Positions 33,641-49,042 of a DNA stretch of 64,000 nucleotides are shown here, in pieces. The number at the start of each line of letters is the position of its first letter. Positions within the stretch are counted from its first letter, which is position 1. The notes beneath the pieces were generated by a model. The model worked only from the letters and a program-made list of their open reading frames with translations, made no database searches and had not been told where the DNA came from. This DNA comes from Theristus sp. LFF4_11 (Eukaryota; Nematoda; Chromadorea; Monhysterida; Xyalidae), in assembly GCA_030248135.1 (NCBI GenBank), contig JASANC010001260.1:35523-99522 (forward strand). The letters run 5' to 3'. The translations under genes were made by a program, and so were the position numbers.

Positions 33641-34651
33641 AAACCACGGGGAGCGTTTGCTGAATTATATTCTACGAATCGGTTTGCATTTTGTTGACGT
33701 TGTTCAAGATGCTGTGTGAGTATGACTAACTACTGAAAACATGATCCCATCTGTCAGTCTCAACATGATTTTTTATGTATTTTATTTTATTTTGTATTTT
33801 TTAAAGGTGTGGGAGCGGATTATCGCTTTTGAGGGTCGCATGTGTGTGTTGGACACGTGAGTCTAAGGAAAAAAACATGCAAAAATTCAACAAAACATAC
33901 AAAATATTTTCAGATGTTCAATTTTTCATATTTGGTTTTACAGATTTTTTTCAATTGGATGTGTGTGTGTGTGTGTGCGTCTAGTTTCTTCTTTTTTCAC
34001 CGTAGGTTTGCACATTTCAATTGTAATGAGGTTCGAGGCGTAATCGCTGAGATTCACACGATTTTTTTCTTTTATGTTTATCTTGTGCAAAACTCGGCGG
34101 CAGTTTTTTGTTTATTAGTTTAGCAATAAAAAACAATCAATTTACTCCTTTTGAAATGTTGACAGATACTTTTTTGGTTACTGTAAGTGTTTGTTTTTCA
34201 AAAATTGTTGCAGTTTTGTGCGGTTGTTGTTGTTGTCGTTTTGGTGGCAGTATGGTGTGATCTTATCTCTTCATATAATTACATTATTTTAGGTGTTTGG
34301 TTGCGTCTACATGCGCTGGAACAACTTGTAAAAATGTGCAATAAAAAGAAAGGCGAAAGTAAGAGAAAGAAAATGCTCGCATTATTGCACAACAAATTTG
34401 ATTCGAGCGCCAGAGATTTTTTCAACATTTGAATTGCGTAATGCGCGCATGCGCACTTTATACTGAACTTTTGCAAGCTTCTGCTTGCTTCGTGATTTAT
34501 GCGAATGCAGATTTTACTGCCTGTTTCTGTCTCCCCCACGACTTTCCTTTGTGCTTTTTACTATCTGATCTACAGTGTCAACAAGCTGGGCCCATTCATT
34601 GAAACAGTGACGATACTGCCACTGCGTGAGACAGCTGATAAAATCTTTGAA
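33641..34651 (+). CDS. Doubtful gene: possible unrecognised exons
   Basis: Open segments with consistent phase: about 33653-33711 (RLLNYILRIGLHFVDVVQDA), 33807-33856 (VWERIIAFEGRMCVLD), then 34005-34060 (FAHFNCNEVRGVIAEIHT). The first junction keeps phase only with donor GTGTGA and the second uses GTGAGT. Further downstream, 34292-34432 and 34572-34651 are open after acceptors and end in stops. The amphipathic helical character looks protein-like, but no family, start codon or complete structure could be settled. It may be a decayed gene. Confidence 0.28.
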
Positions 34652-35908
34652 TAATATACGAAATGCTTTGACTGAAAACATCGAAAGACTGAAGAATGTG
34701 CCGATTTGTAAGGCTGACAATTAGAAAACGTCATGAAGTTTGTTTGATTGTTTAGTTCGATTGTTTTTTCGTTTTCAGGTATTCACCACATCTAGAATTC
34801 GTGATTATTTTTGAAGATTTTCTTCAACGATGCCTTGATTGCGCCAAATCAATCATCACAACTAAATTGTACAACAAGCTTCAATAATGACGAAATAAAA
34901 CAATTTTTGAATTTTTCGGTCCAGCTAAATGGACACATTCAAAATGCGCATTCTGAGGCTACTTCTTTGTGCAACGCAAATCAACCACAAATCATAAAAT
35001 AATCGATTTTGAATATTTTATTGCTACAAGTCTTTTATTAATGCCGTGCCGGAAAATTGATTACCGATTAATGGTTTGTGCACATCAACGGAACAGGTTG
35101 GCAATATTTAGTTTTTCTTTTTTTTCTTCAAAATGTTCAACCTGAACTTTTTGGAATTCTCTGTTTTTCTTTGGGCAGTAATATTTTCTTTCATTTGAAT
35201 GACTGTAAGATGGATTATAAACAGTATGAATTACTTAAACGAGAATCATTGAACGTAAAATCCAACCTTCACACACTTTTATGTGCAAATATTTTCGAGG
35301 TAGTTCACTCAACTGAAACCGATATATTCCAAAGACAGTGAATCCATTCCATGGTCATAATCATAAATAAATGAATAAATGATTTGTTCAACTCTTTATT
35401 TTGTGACCTGCGTTTGAGTTGCATTGAAACAACAATAATTCCAGAGCCAAAGGAAGAAGGATGCAAAAAAGAGTAAGACATAATCGTTGCATGATTTCCT
35501 TTTGCTGTGTAGCCAATCCATGTATGTTTCACCAATCACTCAGCCATACTTTTCACACTTTTGTTATGTATCATATTCATATTTCATTTCGAGTGTTTTT
35601 CCTCCGGATATCGGATACACACACACATTTGTATTTTGCGTTTCAATCTCAACTCATTTTATTGGCAAATCACGCAGAATGGTGTGAAAATTTAGCGGTC
35701 AATTTCACGAATTACCGATTATGCTTTACTAGTTTATTGGCCCACAATCGTTGTGTTTATGGAGGAAAATGCAGGGTGTACCAGTCTGTAGAGACAGATT
35801 GCTATTATTTTGTTGAAAAACAATTCTCAACTTGTAGGCGCCGAAAAGTTGGCGAGAAAACGTTTAAAAGTTTTCGTGATTTCATTCCCATTCCCAGATA
35901 AGAACATC
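34652..35908. other. AT-rich spacer upstream of the ZP gene
   Basis: Two short open frames (34811-35002 and 35212-35341, +) follow TTTCAG-like or AAG acceptors but show no known domain. No confident gene. Confidence 0.35.
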
Positions 35909-38900
35909 ATGTGGTGGTTACGAGTGTTGCCGCGACTTCGAACGTTGTGCGCCAGGAAATCGCTTTTGGTCGCCGTTTACTCGTTTCTGTTGGTCGTGTG
36001 CAACTTGAAAGGCAGCTTCGCCATACCGATTGACAATGGAGTTGTTGGTACGAATGGTTTTTGGGCATTGGTTTAGATGTAGAAAGGTTGCTTGGTAAAA
36101 ATTGCCGAATAAAAACTGAGTTAGTGTGTTTGTCAAAATAACCCAAAACAATACCAAACTCAGCTTTGGTTTGGTGTCTCGTTGCAGTGCAGTTCAGCGC
36201 AGTCAGTTTCAATGCAACCCAGTATGGTCTTCTTTGGTGTGTTTTTCAGTGAAAAACTGAATGCAACGGCTGGCCATCGCTAGTTGATGTGGTTTGCTTC
36301 GTGAAAAGTGTATCACAAATTTCAAAATAATCACTGGTATAAAAAGCCAACAAGTTATCTTAAAAAACGCCTTTAGGTGAACCCGAGATCGATTGTGGCA
36401 GTGACTCGATCCGTCTGGCTTTCGTCACTCGCAACAACTTCAATGGGCACATTTTCATCAAGAACCACGCAAGCGAGTCGAACTGCGCACGCGACTACAC
36501 CGCTGCTGGGGCGACGAATCGAAACAGCAACAACCAATTGAATGCGTCGCTAACGCTCGCATTCGACAGTTGTGGCACCAGCAGAACACGATCGGTGAGC
36601 AGTGTGAAAATGGGAAATTGTGTTTTTTGTGAAATGTTAGTTGAATTGAATAGTCAGTGAAACCGGTGTGATGTGGGCATGGTGTAAGTCAGTACTTTTC
36701 TTCAAAATATTCTGCACTGAGCAACGTTGCTACCAAAATGACCACCGGTGTTTTCGATGTTTTTTTCACAAGTGTTACTACTAAAATTGAGTTCGCTCGC
36801 ATGGAAACTACTGTAGTTCGGTTGTTTTAGTGGCAGCTTCAGTAACACTGATTTCTCAATGGCTTAAAACTGTCATCGAAATAGCTTGCTCTCGTTCACA
36901 TTTCACATTTCACAATGTCATTTTCATCTTCCACAATCTCAGCTGACCCCAAAAGGCGTCTTTGTGACGAACACGGTCGTGATCCAGTTTCACGAGCATT
37001 TTCTCACCAAAGTCGACCGTGCCTACAGGATACGATGCTTTTACATGGAAGTCGACAAAACCGTCAGCTCTGACCTCGAAGTCAGGTCAGTCGCACGGTT
37101 CTGTCGTTTACAACTGCCGGGAGGGACTGCTTTTGAACTTGGAGGTGTTCTTGAGTGGAAGGCCCGATGTGGTGCAGACCAGGGCGCTGATTTGCAGACA
37201 TTGCACAGGCAGAAAGCAACCCACAGGCACACAGGTGCGATGCGTGTAAGGGCTTGTTTGTAACATTACTCTGTTTATAACTACGACTATAGCGTGCTGC
37301 ATTTCAGCGTTGAATACTAAATTGATTCACAGTGTTTTTTCAGTATGCTAACGACGCAGCTACTTGAGGACATGGCTGCCATGCCAGTGTGCACGTACAC
37401 CGTGCGCAAGGACAACTTCGACGGGCCCATTGCTAGATACTTCAAAATCGGGGATCCCGTGTATCACAGGTGGAAGTGCGAACAACCCGGTGGAGGTGAC
37501 ACTGGTTTCTTTTTTCTTTGAGACAAAGACTTTTTGATTCTTCTTGGTTTTTTTGTTTTTGTCAGTATCTTGTCAGTAATGCGTCTGACTGGCGATGTTA
37601 TAGTGTGGGCATCATCCGCTATTCAATGCGAGTGTGATGCAGCCTGCAATGTTATTCGATGTAAAAACTTGAGTATTTGTATTTGTTACAAATGCCAGAA
37701 TGCCAGATTGCCCGTTGTTGCACTGGCTGCACACAGTGCACTTTTGTTTCGTCAGCGCAGTCTCAACTGTGCACATTTTCAGGCGACAGTCCATTCGGCA
37801 TGCTTGTCCATTCGTGCTTTGTCGGTGACGGCATCAACGAGCGTGTGCTCTTGATCGACGATCAAGGGTAGGTGACATGGCTGATTGTTGGTATGCGACC
37901 GTAAAACCGGTTTTCGTTCAGTTTCAATGTTACGTAAAACGTTTTTGTTCTGTGTGAGAAACCACGTGCCGTCGGAGATAATGATCATAAAATAAACTTC
38001 GATACAGTTTGCCAACCAGTTCGTTTTTTTCGCGTTATTGTTTTCCACATTCCGTTCCAGAAAGTGACAAACAAAAACACCGTGTGAAAACCACGGTGAA
38101 AGTTTGATGGATTACTTTCAATTTCAATTATCTCACGTTTTATTTTTTTTTTCAATTTCACCGCAACTGTCTGAATCTAAACTTGTGCGCATGAACACTA
38201 GACAAACAGTACGTGTCACAAAAAACGGGCACTGACCTATGAAGAATACAGGCTGTCATTGACAATGGCAATTGTGCAATGCGACTGATTGAAATCTTGT
38301 GATGTAAGGCGAAGTTTGGTAAAACTGCATGGACAAAAGGGGTCAACTCGGACGCTGTATCGAAGTTCATATTTCAAACCGATCTATTCAAAACTATGAA
38401 ATCTTTTGAAATCACGCAAATTCATGCAGCATGACTGTTGGTTGGTAGAAAAATCCGTTTGGTAAAAAGCAGCTCTCAAATGCACTGCACACATTTTCAG
38501 CTGTTCCATGGACCCATACATCCTGGGCCACCTCAGCTATGCACCCGATCTACTGAACGCACATCGCGAGGCGCACGTGTTCAAGTTTGCCGATCGCGCA
38601 GAGCTGTTCTTTCAGTGCCAGATTCGCCTGTGCCACAAGGCGATGGGCACTTGCACTGGCATGACGGTCCGCCTGGCCTGCTCTGCCGTTCTTTTTCTTC
38701 GTGCTACCTTGCTTTTCTCTTATAGTCGAAAAAACTGAATTCGTGTAACAATTCAATATGAGTTTTCTGGTTGCACCACTTTCGCATATTGCAAAGTTGC
38801 CATTCAGGACTGTTGAACTAACAAACGTTAGTTCCTGGTGTGAAGACAGTGCACTCATCATAACACAGCAACCTGGAATAGTCACAAACCAACACGCACG

Positions 38901-39763
38901 CGCACATGCGATATGACAGCACCGCACGGTTAAGCGCAGGTGTGCGTGCGTGTTTTTCAGTGACTGTGCAACATTACTGCGTAACTCGGTACACTGTCGT
39001 CAGAGCAGAACTATCAAAGTAAAATGAATCGCAGGAACAACTTGGAAAAACAAGATTGAGGCCTCACCAATCACCGCTCGATTTTCAGCCACCAAGATGC
39101 CTGGAGCTAATCAACCGACGAAAACGTGGTGCAAAGCTGCTTGAGCGGTCTGTCATGCGCAATTGGGTCGCTTCAATCAATGACAAAACGAGCGCTGCCA
39201 ACGGTACAACGCCGGAGGGCACCGTTGACCTGGACGTTACCGCCCGTGCGCTGCTGGTGCTCGACCCAGATGAACTCTTTGTTGGATTCCAACCTGGTTG
39301 GTGGCGGAATTTGCCTAAACTCGTTCTTGTGGATCGTGCAATGTGCCAGCAAAAGGCGGTGCAATCTGTTAAAACACACACTGCACTCACAAACGTACAA
39401 ACGCACCATCGTGTGATCGCTGTGCAACTGCAACAGTACTGGTTATAACAAGTGACAGAGTGCACAGAGTTTTCCGACTATAGCACTTTACTGATTTCAG
39501 CGTTTCAAGATCACCGTCTCATCGACAATGCGGCCGCCGACGACGCAGTCAACGCCGACATGGACGGCATGTCGCCCGTGTGCATCGCACGGCGCAGTCT
39601 CAATCTGATGCTGCTCGTTTCGTTGGTCTGGTTCAGCGGGATGCTCGTCTCTGTCACGTTGATCCTCTACTGGCAGAGGTTTCTCAGACGAAAATCGAAA
39701 TGGGACAATCCGAGGACAGTCAGAATGGCTGTGAACAATAAAATGCTTCGATTGGTCGCTTGA
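35909..39763 (+). CDS. ZP-domain cuticlin-type membrane protein
   Basis: Eight exons (35909-36047, 36377-36594, 36943-37085, 37344-37495, 37783-37867, 38501-38666, 39089-39296, 39501-39763) join in phase to 457 residues. A hydrophobic N-terminal stretch (LLVAVYSFLLVVC) acts as a signal peptide. The ZP domain follows, with EPEIDCGSDSI, FDSCGTSRTRS, LTPKGVFVTNTVVIQFH, VDRAYRIRCFYME, a middle linker, and the second half CSMDPYILGHLSY to FFQCQIRLC. NRRKRG near residue 310 is a furin-type site, as in cuticlins cleaved before polymer assembly. A membrane segment near 403-425 and a short basic tail end the protein. Cuticlins build cuticle ridges in nematodes; related ZP proteins shape arthropod apical matrix. 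Confidence 0.9.
38860..38990 (+). repeat. Short hairpin-type repeat, family H1 (ZP gene intron 6)
   Basis: The left part has ATAACACAGCAA, then GTCACAAACCAACACGCACG. The right end GTGACTGTGCAACATTACTG is inverted relative to it, and the CACGCACGCGC core pairs with GTGCGTGCGTGT. Confidence 0.72.
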
Positions 39764-40510
39764 GTTGATGGTGCACTGTATACAAGGCGGTTTAGTTCAA
39801 CGTGTGAGCCAGCACAGCAAGGCCCATAACGCGTGTATGTGTCTGCGTGTTCTTTGTCTGACAAGTTCCAATAAGCAGATTATACCCGGCGCTTGCCGCC
39901 TCCTTTGCTCCGCTTTACTCGGGTGCATTTTTGTGCTGACGTTATGGAATTTTTGTATTTCACTTTGTTTTGTAGTGCCTTGTTGGTTGGTTGGCTATTC
40001 GGCAATGTTGTTCTCGAATCTCTTTCTAGTCACTTTTTTATTGTAGTTGCGTGTGGCCACATTGGTTGCGTTGGTTAATATATTGACATAATATGTCACA
40101 ATATTGAAACTGAACCAATCTTTTGTTGTTTCAACATTCTGGCCGTTAAGTATGTAAGTTTTTTTCGTAGAGTAAATTTTGGCTCTTTAATCTTGTGATT
40201 TAAAAAGTAGTCTGTGACACCATGTTTTATTCGCAGTGTCTGTTTGTAACGTTGACGTCTGTACATAGATTTATCGGGTAGATTGTCATGTCTTGTGTCA
40301 GTAATTATTGTGTGCTACTAGTATTTTTAGTAAGCTTCACCGTTTGAGATTGGTGTATCATAGTACATACCTTGTCATGTCTCAGTAAAAATCCAGTATT
40401 GAAAACTGATCAAATAAAAAATATAAAAAGTTCACAGGAAAAGAATTACGTTCACTTCTTTTTTTACAAAATCTTATCGTTACCACAAATAATCATCATT
40501 TTCGATCATC
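39764..40510. other. Spacer between ZP gene and LIM gene
   Basis: Contains a palindromic AT-rich block (TTAATATATTGACATAATAT region near 40076-40110) and no recognisable exon. Confidence 0.4.
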
Positions 40511-42014
40511 ATGGTCCCCACACCAGCTCAGCCACCCAATCAAGTGTGCCCGGTCTGCAAGAAGGTCAGTATGCCTTTTGCTGCAATTGCAAAAAGTATC
40601 ATTGCAAGATAGAGGGCCACAGGCTGATTTTACTCTTTGGTCGCTTTTTGCTATAGTTTCAGTTTTCACCATAAAACGTGCATACGTCTGAGTGCAGAGT
40701 TTCTCTCGAGACGGCGACTGGGTGACAACGTCAGGGCACATGTATCACGTGAATTGCTTCAAATGCGCCACGTGCGGCCAGAAGATCACGGTCGCACTTT
40801 GGAGCTCAACCGATCGCGCCACTGGAAAGGTATGATATGTAGTTAATTAATAAACAATATTAATAATAATAGTTTTGTTTGAAAACACACACATTCATTG
40901 CAATGCTTGGACTATACACGAAACTCCTACTAAAATCCTGGTTTGGAGACGCACAACAGTCACAAAACAAGTACATACGCTGACACACGCAGTAATATCG
41001 CTTGCGCAAGATTGTTTGTGACTGCGCAAAATTACTGTCTTCGGACAAGGACTGTATAGGTCGATAAGGGGTTGAGCTAAGCAGCTAACTATAGTCAATG
41101 ATCAACACATACATTATACATTGTACTCGTTATCTTTTCGTTCTCAGCCATTCTGCCTAAAATGCAAGAAGCCCGAAACACCGCCCCCCGCCGCGCGTCC
41201 CACGTCAGCGTTGCAATCCATCCGTCAGACGCTGCGCGGCGACGCGCCCAGGACTGCAGCAGCCCCCTGCAGTGCACGTTAGTTGTGCGTGATGAGCATT
41301 TGGTGATTGACTCTTGGTGATCAACCATCATGAATGGGTCAATCACTAGCATTACGTCCTGAGTTCTGAAACACCTGTCGAGCCAAAAACCATCAACTGC
41401 CCGTTTGTCATGAGGCACCAGAATTTCGGTGTGATTCATTCCGTCACGTGGAGGGACCAGCGATGCCAAAAAAAACTTCGCTTGTTGCTGTGTTGCTGTG
41501 CGTGACAGCCGCATGGTTGAACAACACATGACATCAATTTCGATGGCTCACGTTTGAATAAATAGGCACGTTCGATTGGATCTGCAATAACTGCGCTTGT
41601 ATCGCGTGTGCGCCGTGTTGCAGGTCTCGAGCTGTTGTGCATTCGTTGCGGCGCGTCTGCGCGTTGGGGCCTACGCACGCACGCCAGCCGCTCCGGCAAC
41701 CTCTATTGCAATGCGTGCTACACGTGCACCACATGCAATCGACCAATACTCAGTCAGCAGAGCTCATTTGAGCTGCTTGATCAGGTTAGCTGATAAAAAA
41801 GCTATTCTTCAACCTTTGGTTGACATTCTGTGTTTTTCAGTGGTTGTGTTTTCATTTTTTTTAAACTATCACATTTCTATCCAATCAAACGTACAAACAG
41901 TTTTGTTTCAATTCAAACAATTTCCAGCTGTTCTGCCTCGAATGCGAGCCGTTATATCGCTACAAGCGTTACATGCTTGCCAAACAGGGCAGCGGACCTG
42001 TGTTGCCGTTGTGA
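40511..42014 (+). CDS. Protein of two LIM domains
   Basis: Exons 40511-40564, 40698-40829, 41148-41277, 41624-41784 and 41928-42014 join in phase to 187 residues. LIM 1 has CPVC, an 18-residue spacer, HVNCFKCATC, then CLKC. LIM 2 has CIRC, then CNACYTCTTC with Cys in the usual His place, then CLEC. A proline- and alanine-rich linker separates them. The family mediates protein contacts through zinc fingers, often in cytoskeletal or transcriptional complexes. There is no homeodomain, kinase or other domain, so it is LMO/CRP-like in size only. I cannot place it in a subfamily. Confidence 0.8.
40955..41045 (+). repeat. Short hairpin-type repeat, family H1 (LIM gene intron 2)
   Basis: GCACAACAGTCACAAAACAA at the left is answered by the inverted TTGTTTGTGACTGCGCAAAA at the right, followed by ATTACTG. 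Confidence 0.62.
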
Positions 42015-43070
42015 GACGACAATTAGTAGTCTCCATTGCCGATGTTTTTGCGATCTCAATACTCAGCAAACCAATATCGCCGTTTTATGTATCTGAAAAC
42101 ACACCACTGATTTATTGTTAACAATTAAAACTAACTAACTAACTAACATATAATTCAAAAAGCCTCTTGCTCGATTTTACATGCAAAACCTAACTGGTAA
42201 CTGCTTCGTTCTTCTCCGTCGTGACTTCGATTTTTCTTTTGTTCGAGCTTTACTGCTTTTACCGCCCCACTGTGTTTTAAATAAGCGCTGGAAATGACCT
42301 ACTTCAAAAAAAAGAAAGCTACATACGTTACGGTATTTTTAAATTCAGGTTGGCGATTGGTTACATTTTGAAATGGATACAGCTCTATCTTTTTTTGAAA
42401 GAAATGATCGACAGACGATGAGGAAAGAATGGTTTGTTGTTAATGTTGAGGCTTTGTTGAGGGCTGGATGGAGGAGGCATTTGGTTTTTTCGGAATGTCG
42501 GTTACAGCGTGCATGCTTGAGATGGGAAGAAGGCATCTTGAATGTTGATGGGGTTCAAAATGTTATCTGTGGAGGCTGAGCGGAGTCTGTTATGCACAGA
42601 AAGCATTCATCACGTGATCACTATATTCACCACACCAACTGAGCAGCTGATTGCCTGCTATAATCAGCGGTCGAGCCCGATTTTTGGCGATTTCGCTTGT
42701 GGGTAACCCGAAATTTGGGGGGTGTTTTTCCAGGTGGAGAGGGGCGGAGGTGTCGACTCGGTTGGGGGGTTGTCGACCCAAAATCGTAGCGGGGTGCGTG
42801 GGGTCCGACCGAGAGATGCCAGAGAGTGGGGGGGGGGGTAAAAATTGTTAAATTTTTTTTCACATGGTAAAAACAAGCAGAAAATTTTCTAACAACTAAA
42901 AATCGATTTGTATACATTCTTAAAAGCAAACAAAAGGACTTTGTTTGCATCAAATCCATACATCACGTGGCCACCAGTTCCTGCTTGTACGTGAAGATAC
43001 GCTTGTGACGGCTTGATACTTGAGCAGCAGAAAAACTATAAGAACAAACAAACAAAGCGAAACAAAAACA
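42015..43070. other. Spacer upstream of the Vasa-type gene
   Basis: 42640-42850 is G-rich with blocks like CCGAAATTTGGGGGGTG and GTGGGGTCCGACCGAGAG, possibly another eroded G-run MITE without clear ends. An open frame at 42373-42579 (+) has no known domain. Confidence 0.35.
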
Positions 43071-48071
<5,001 letters not shown>

Positions 48072-49042
48072 AGTTGAAGTGGCGATTTTGTGGTGACCAT
48101 TTAGCTGCAATTACCCGTGATCTGCTGTGTAAACGATATCTTCTTATGTAAAGTGCATTCTCTGTAAAATCGCCACTCTCTTGCTAGCTGTTAAGTGCGG
48201 GTTGAAAGCATTTTTGGAAAATATTCAAGTGACTTTTTGGCCGTTATCTTTTGTTACTGCTGCATCGTTGAAGAAAATTCAGATTCGTTCCGCGTCGTGA
48301 TTTTTTGTCGTCTTTAATTTTTTTGGCCAACTTTCCATTCATATTGATATTTCATTACATCAGTTTCTTTGTTTTCTTTGTTGTTTGGCACGTTTTCATT
48401 CCATTTTTGTCATTGTACTGTGCTGTACATTCTGCTAACATTTTTGTTGAACAAACGGTGTGCGTTTGTTAAGTTAGCTTTTTTATTGGTCTTTGAGGTG
48501 AGTGCTAATTTTCTGATATTAGCTAATTGGTTGCCACCCAGCTCCCGTTTACACAGACGACCAAAATTCAAAAAGTCAAGAAAGTGCACGTTTTCTCTGG
48601 TTGTTAGTGGTGTTTATTTGTTTGTTATCATGAAGGATTTTGATAGTCATGGAGAATGGTTTTTAGTGGTGTTTATAATTTGTTTGTTATTATGAAAGAT
48701 TTTGATAGTCATGGAGTAATTATGTAGTGATGCAGTTTCGATGCAGTGTGCACGCTGATGAGAATGCTATTGTTGCCAGAGTGCAGAAATAAAAATGTTT
48801 GGCTGTGCATGCCGTTGGTGAATTCAGAGACACCCCGACGGTCCGGGCTCCGGGCAGGCTGCAGGGCAGTACAATTCCAAACTCTGGCAGTTTTATCATG
48901 TGAGCGAATAACGTGAAACAGAAAAAACCACCGGTAACTGCGTGAAATTGACCAAATCAAAACGAAAAACAAAAAACGTGAAATCAGTTCCAGTCAAACG
49001 TGCTTCCGACAATTATCCCTGCATCATCAAATAAGTGTCAAT
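48072..49042. other. Convergent spacer between Vasa-type gene and RRM-Tudor gene
   Basis: Contains an imperfect tandem duplication of about 55-59 bp (48603-48654 and 48662-48716). It also has a minus-strand open stretch near 48905-48800 reading SHDKTARVWNC, like the end of a WD40 repeat. No complete gene. Confidence 0.45.

Noticed and set aside
41095..41746. Minus-strand open frames antisense to the LIM gene
   Set aside because: The plus strand gives two complete zinc-finger sets with phased introns; the minus strand shows nothing.
42373..42579. 68-codon open frame upstream of the Vasa-type gene
   Set aside because: No splice partners and no recognisable motif.
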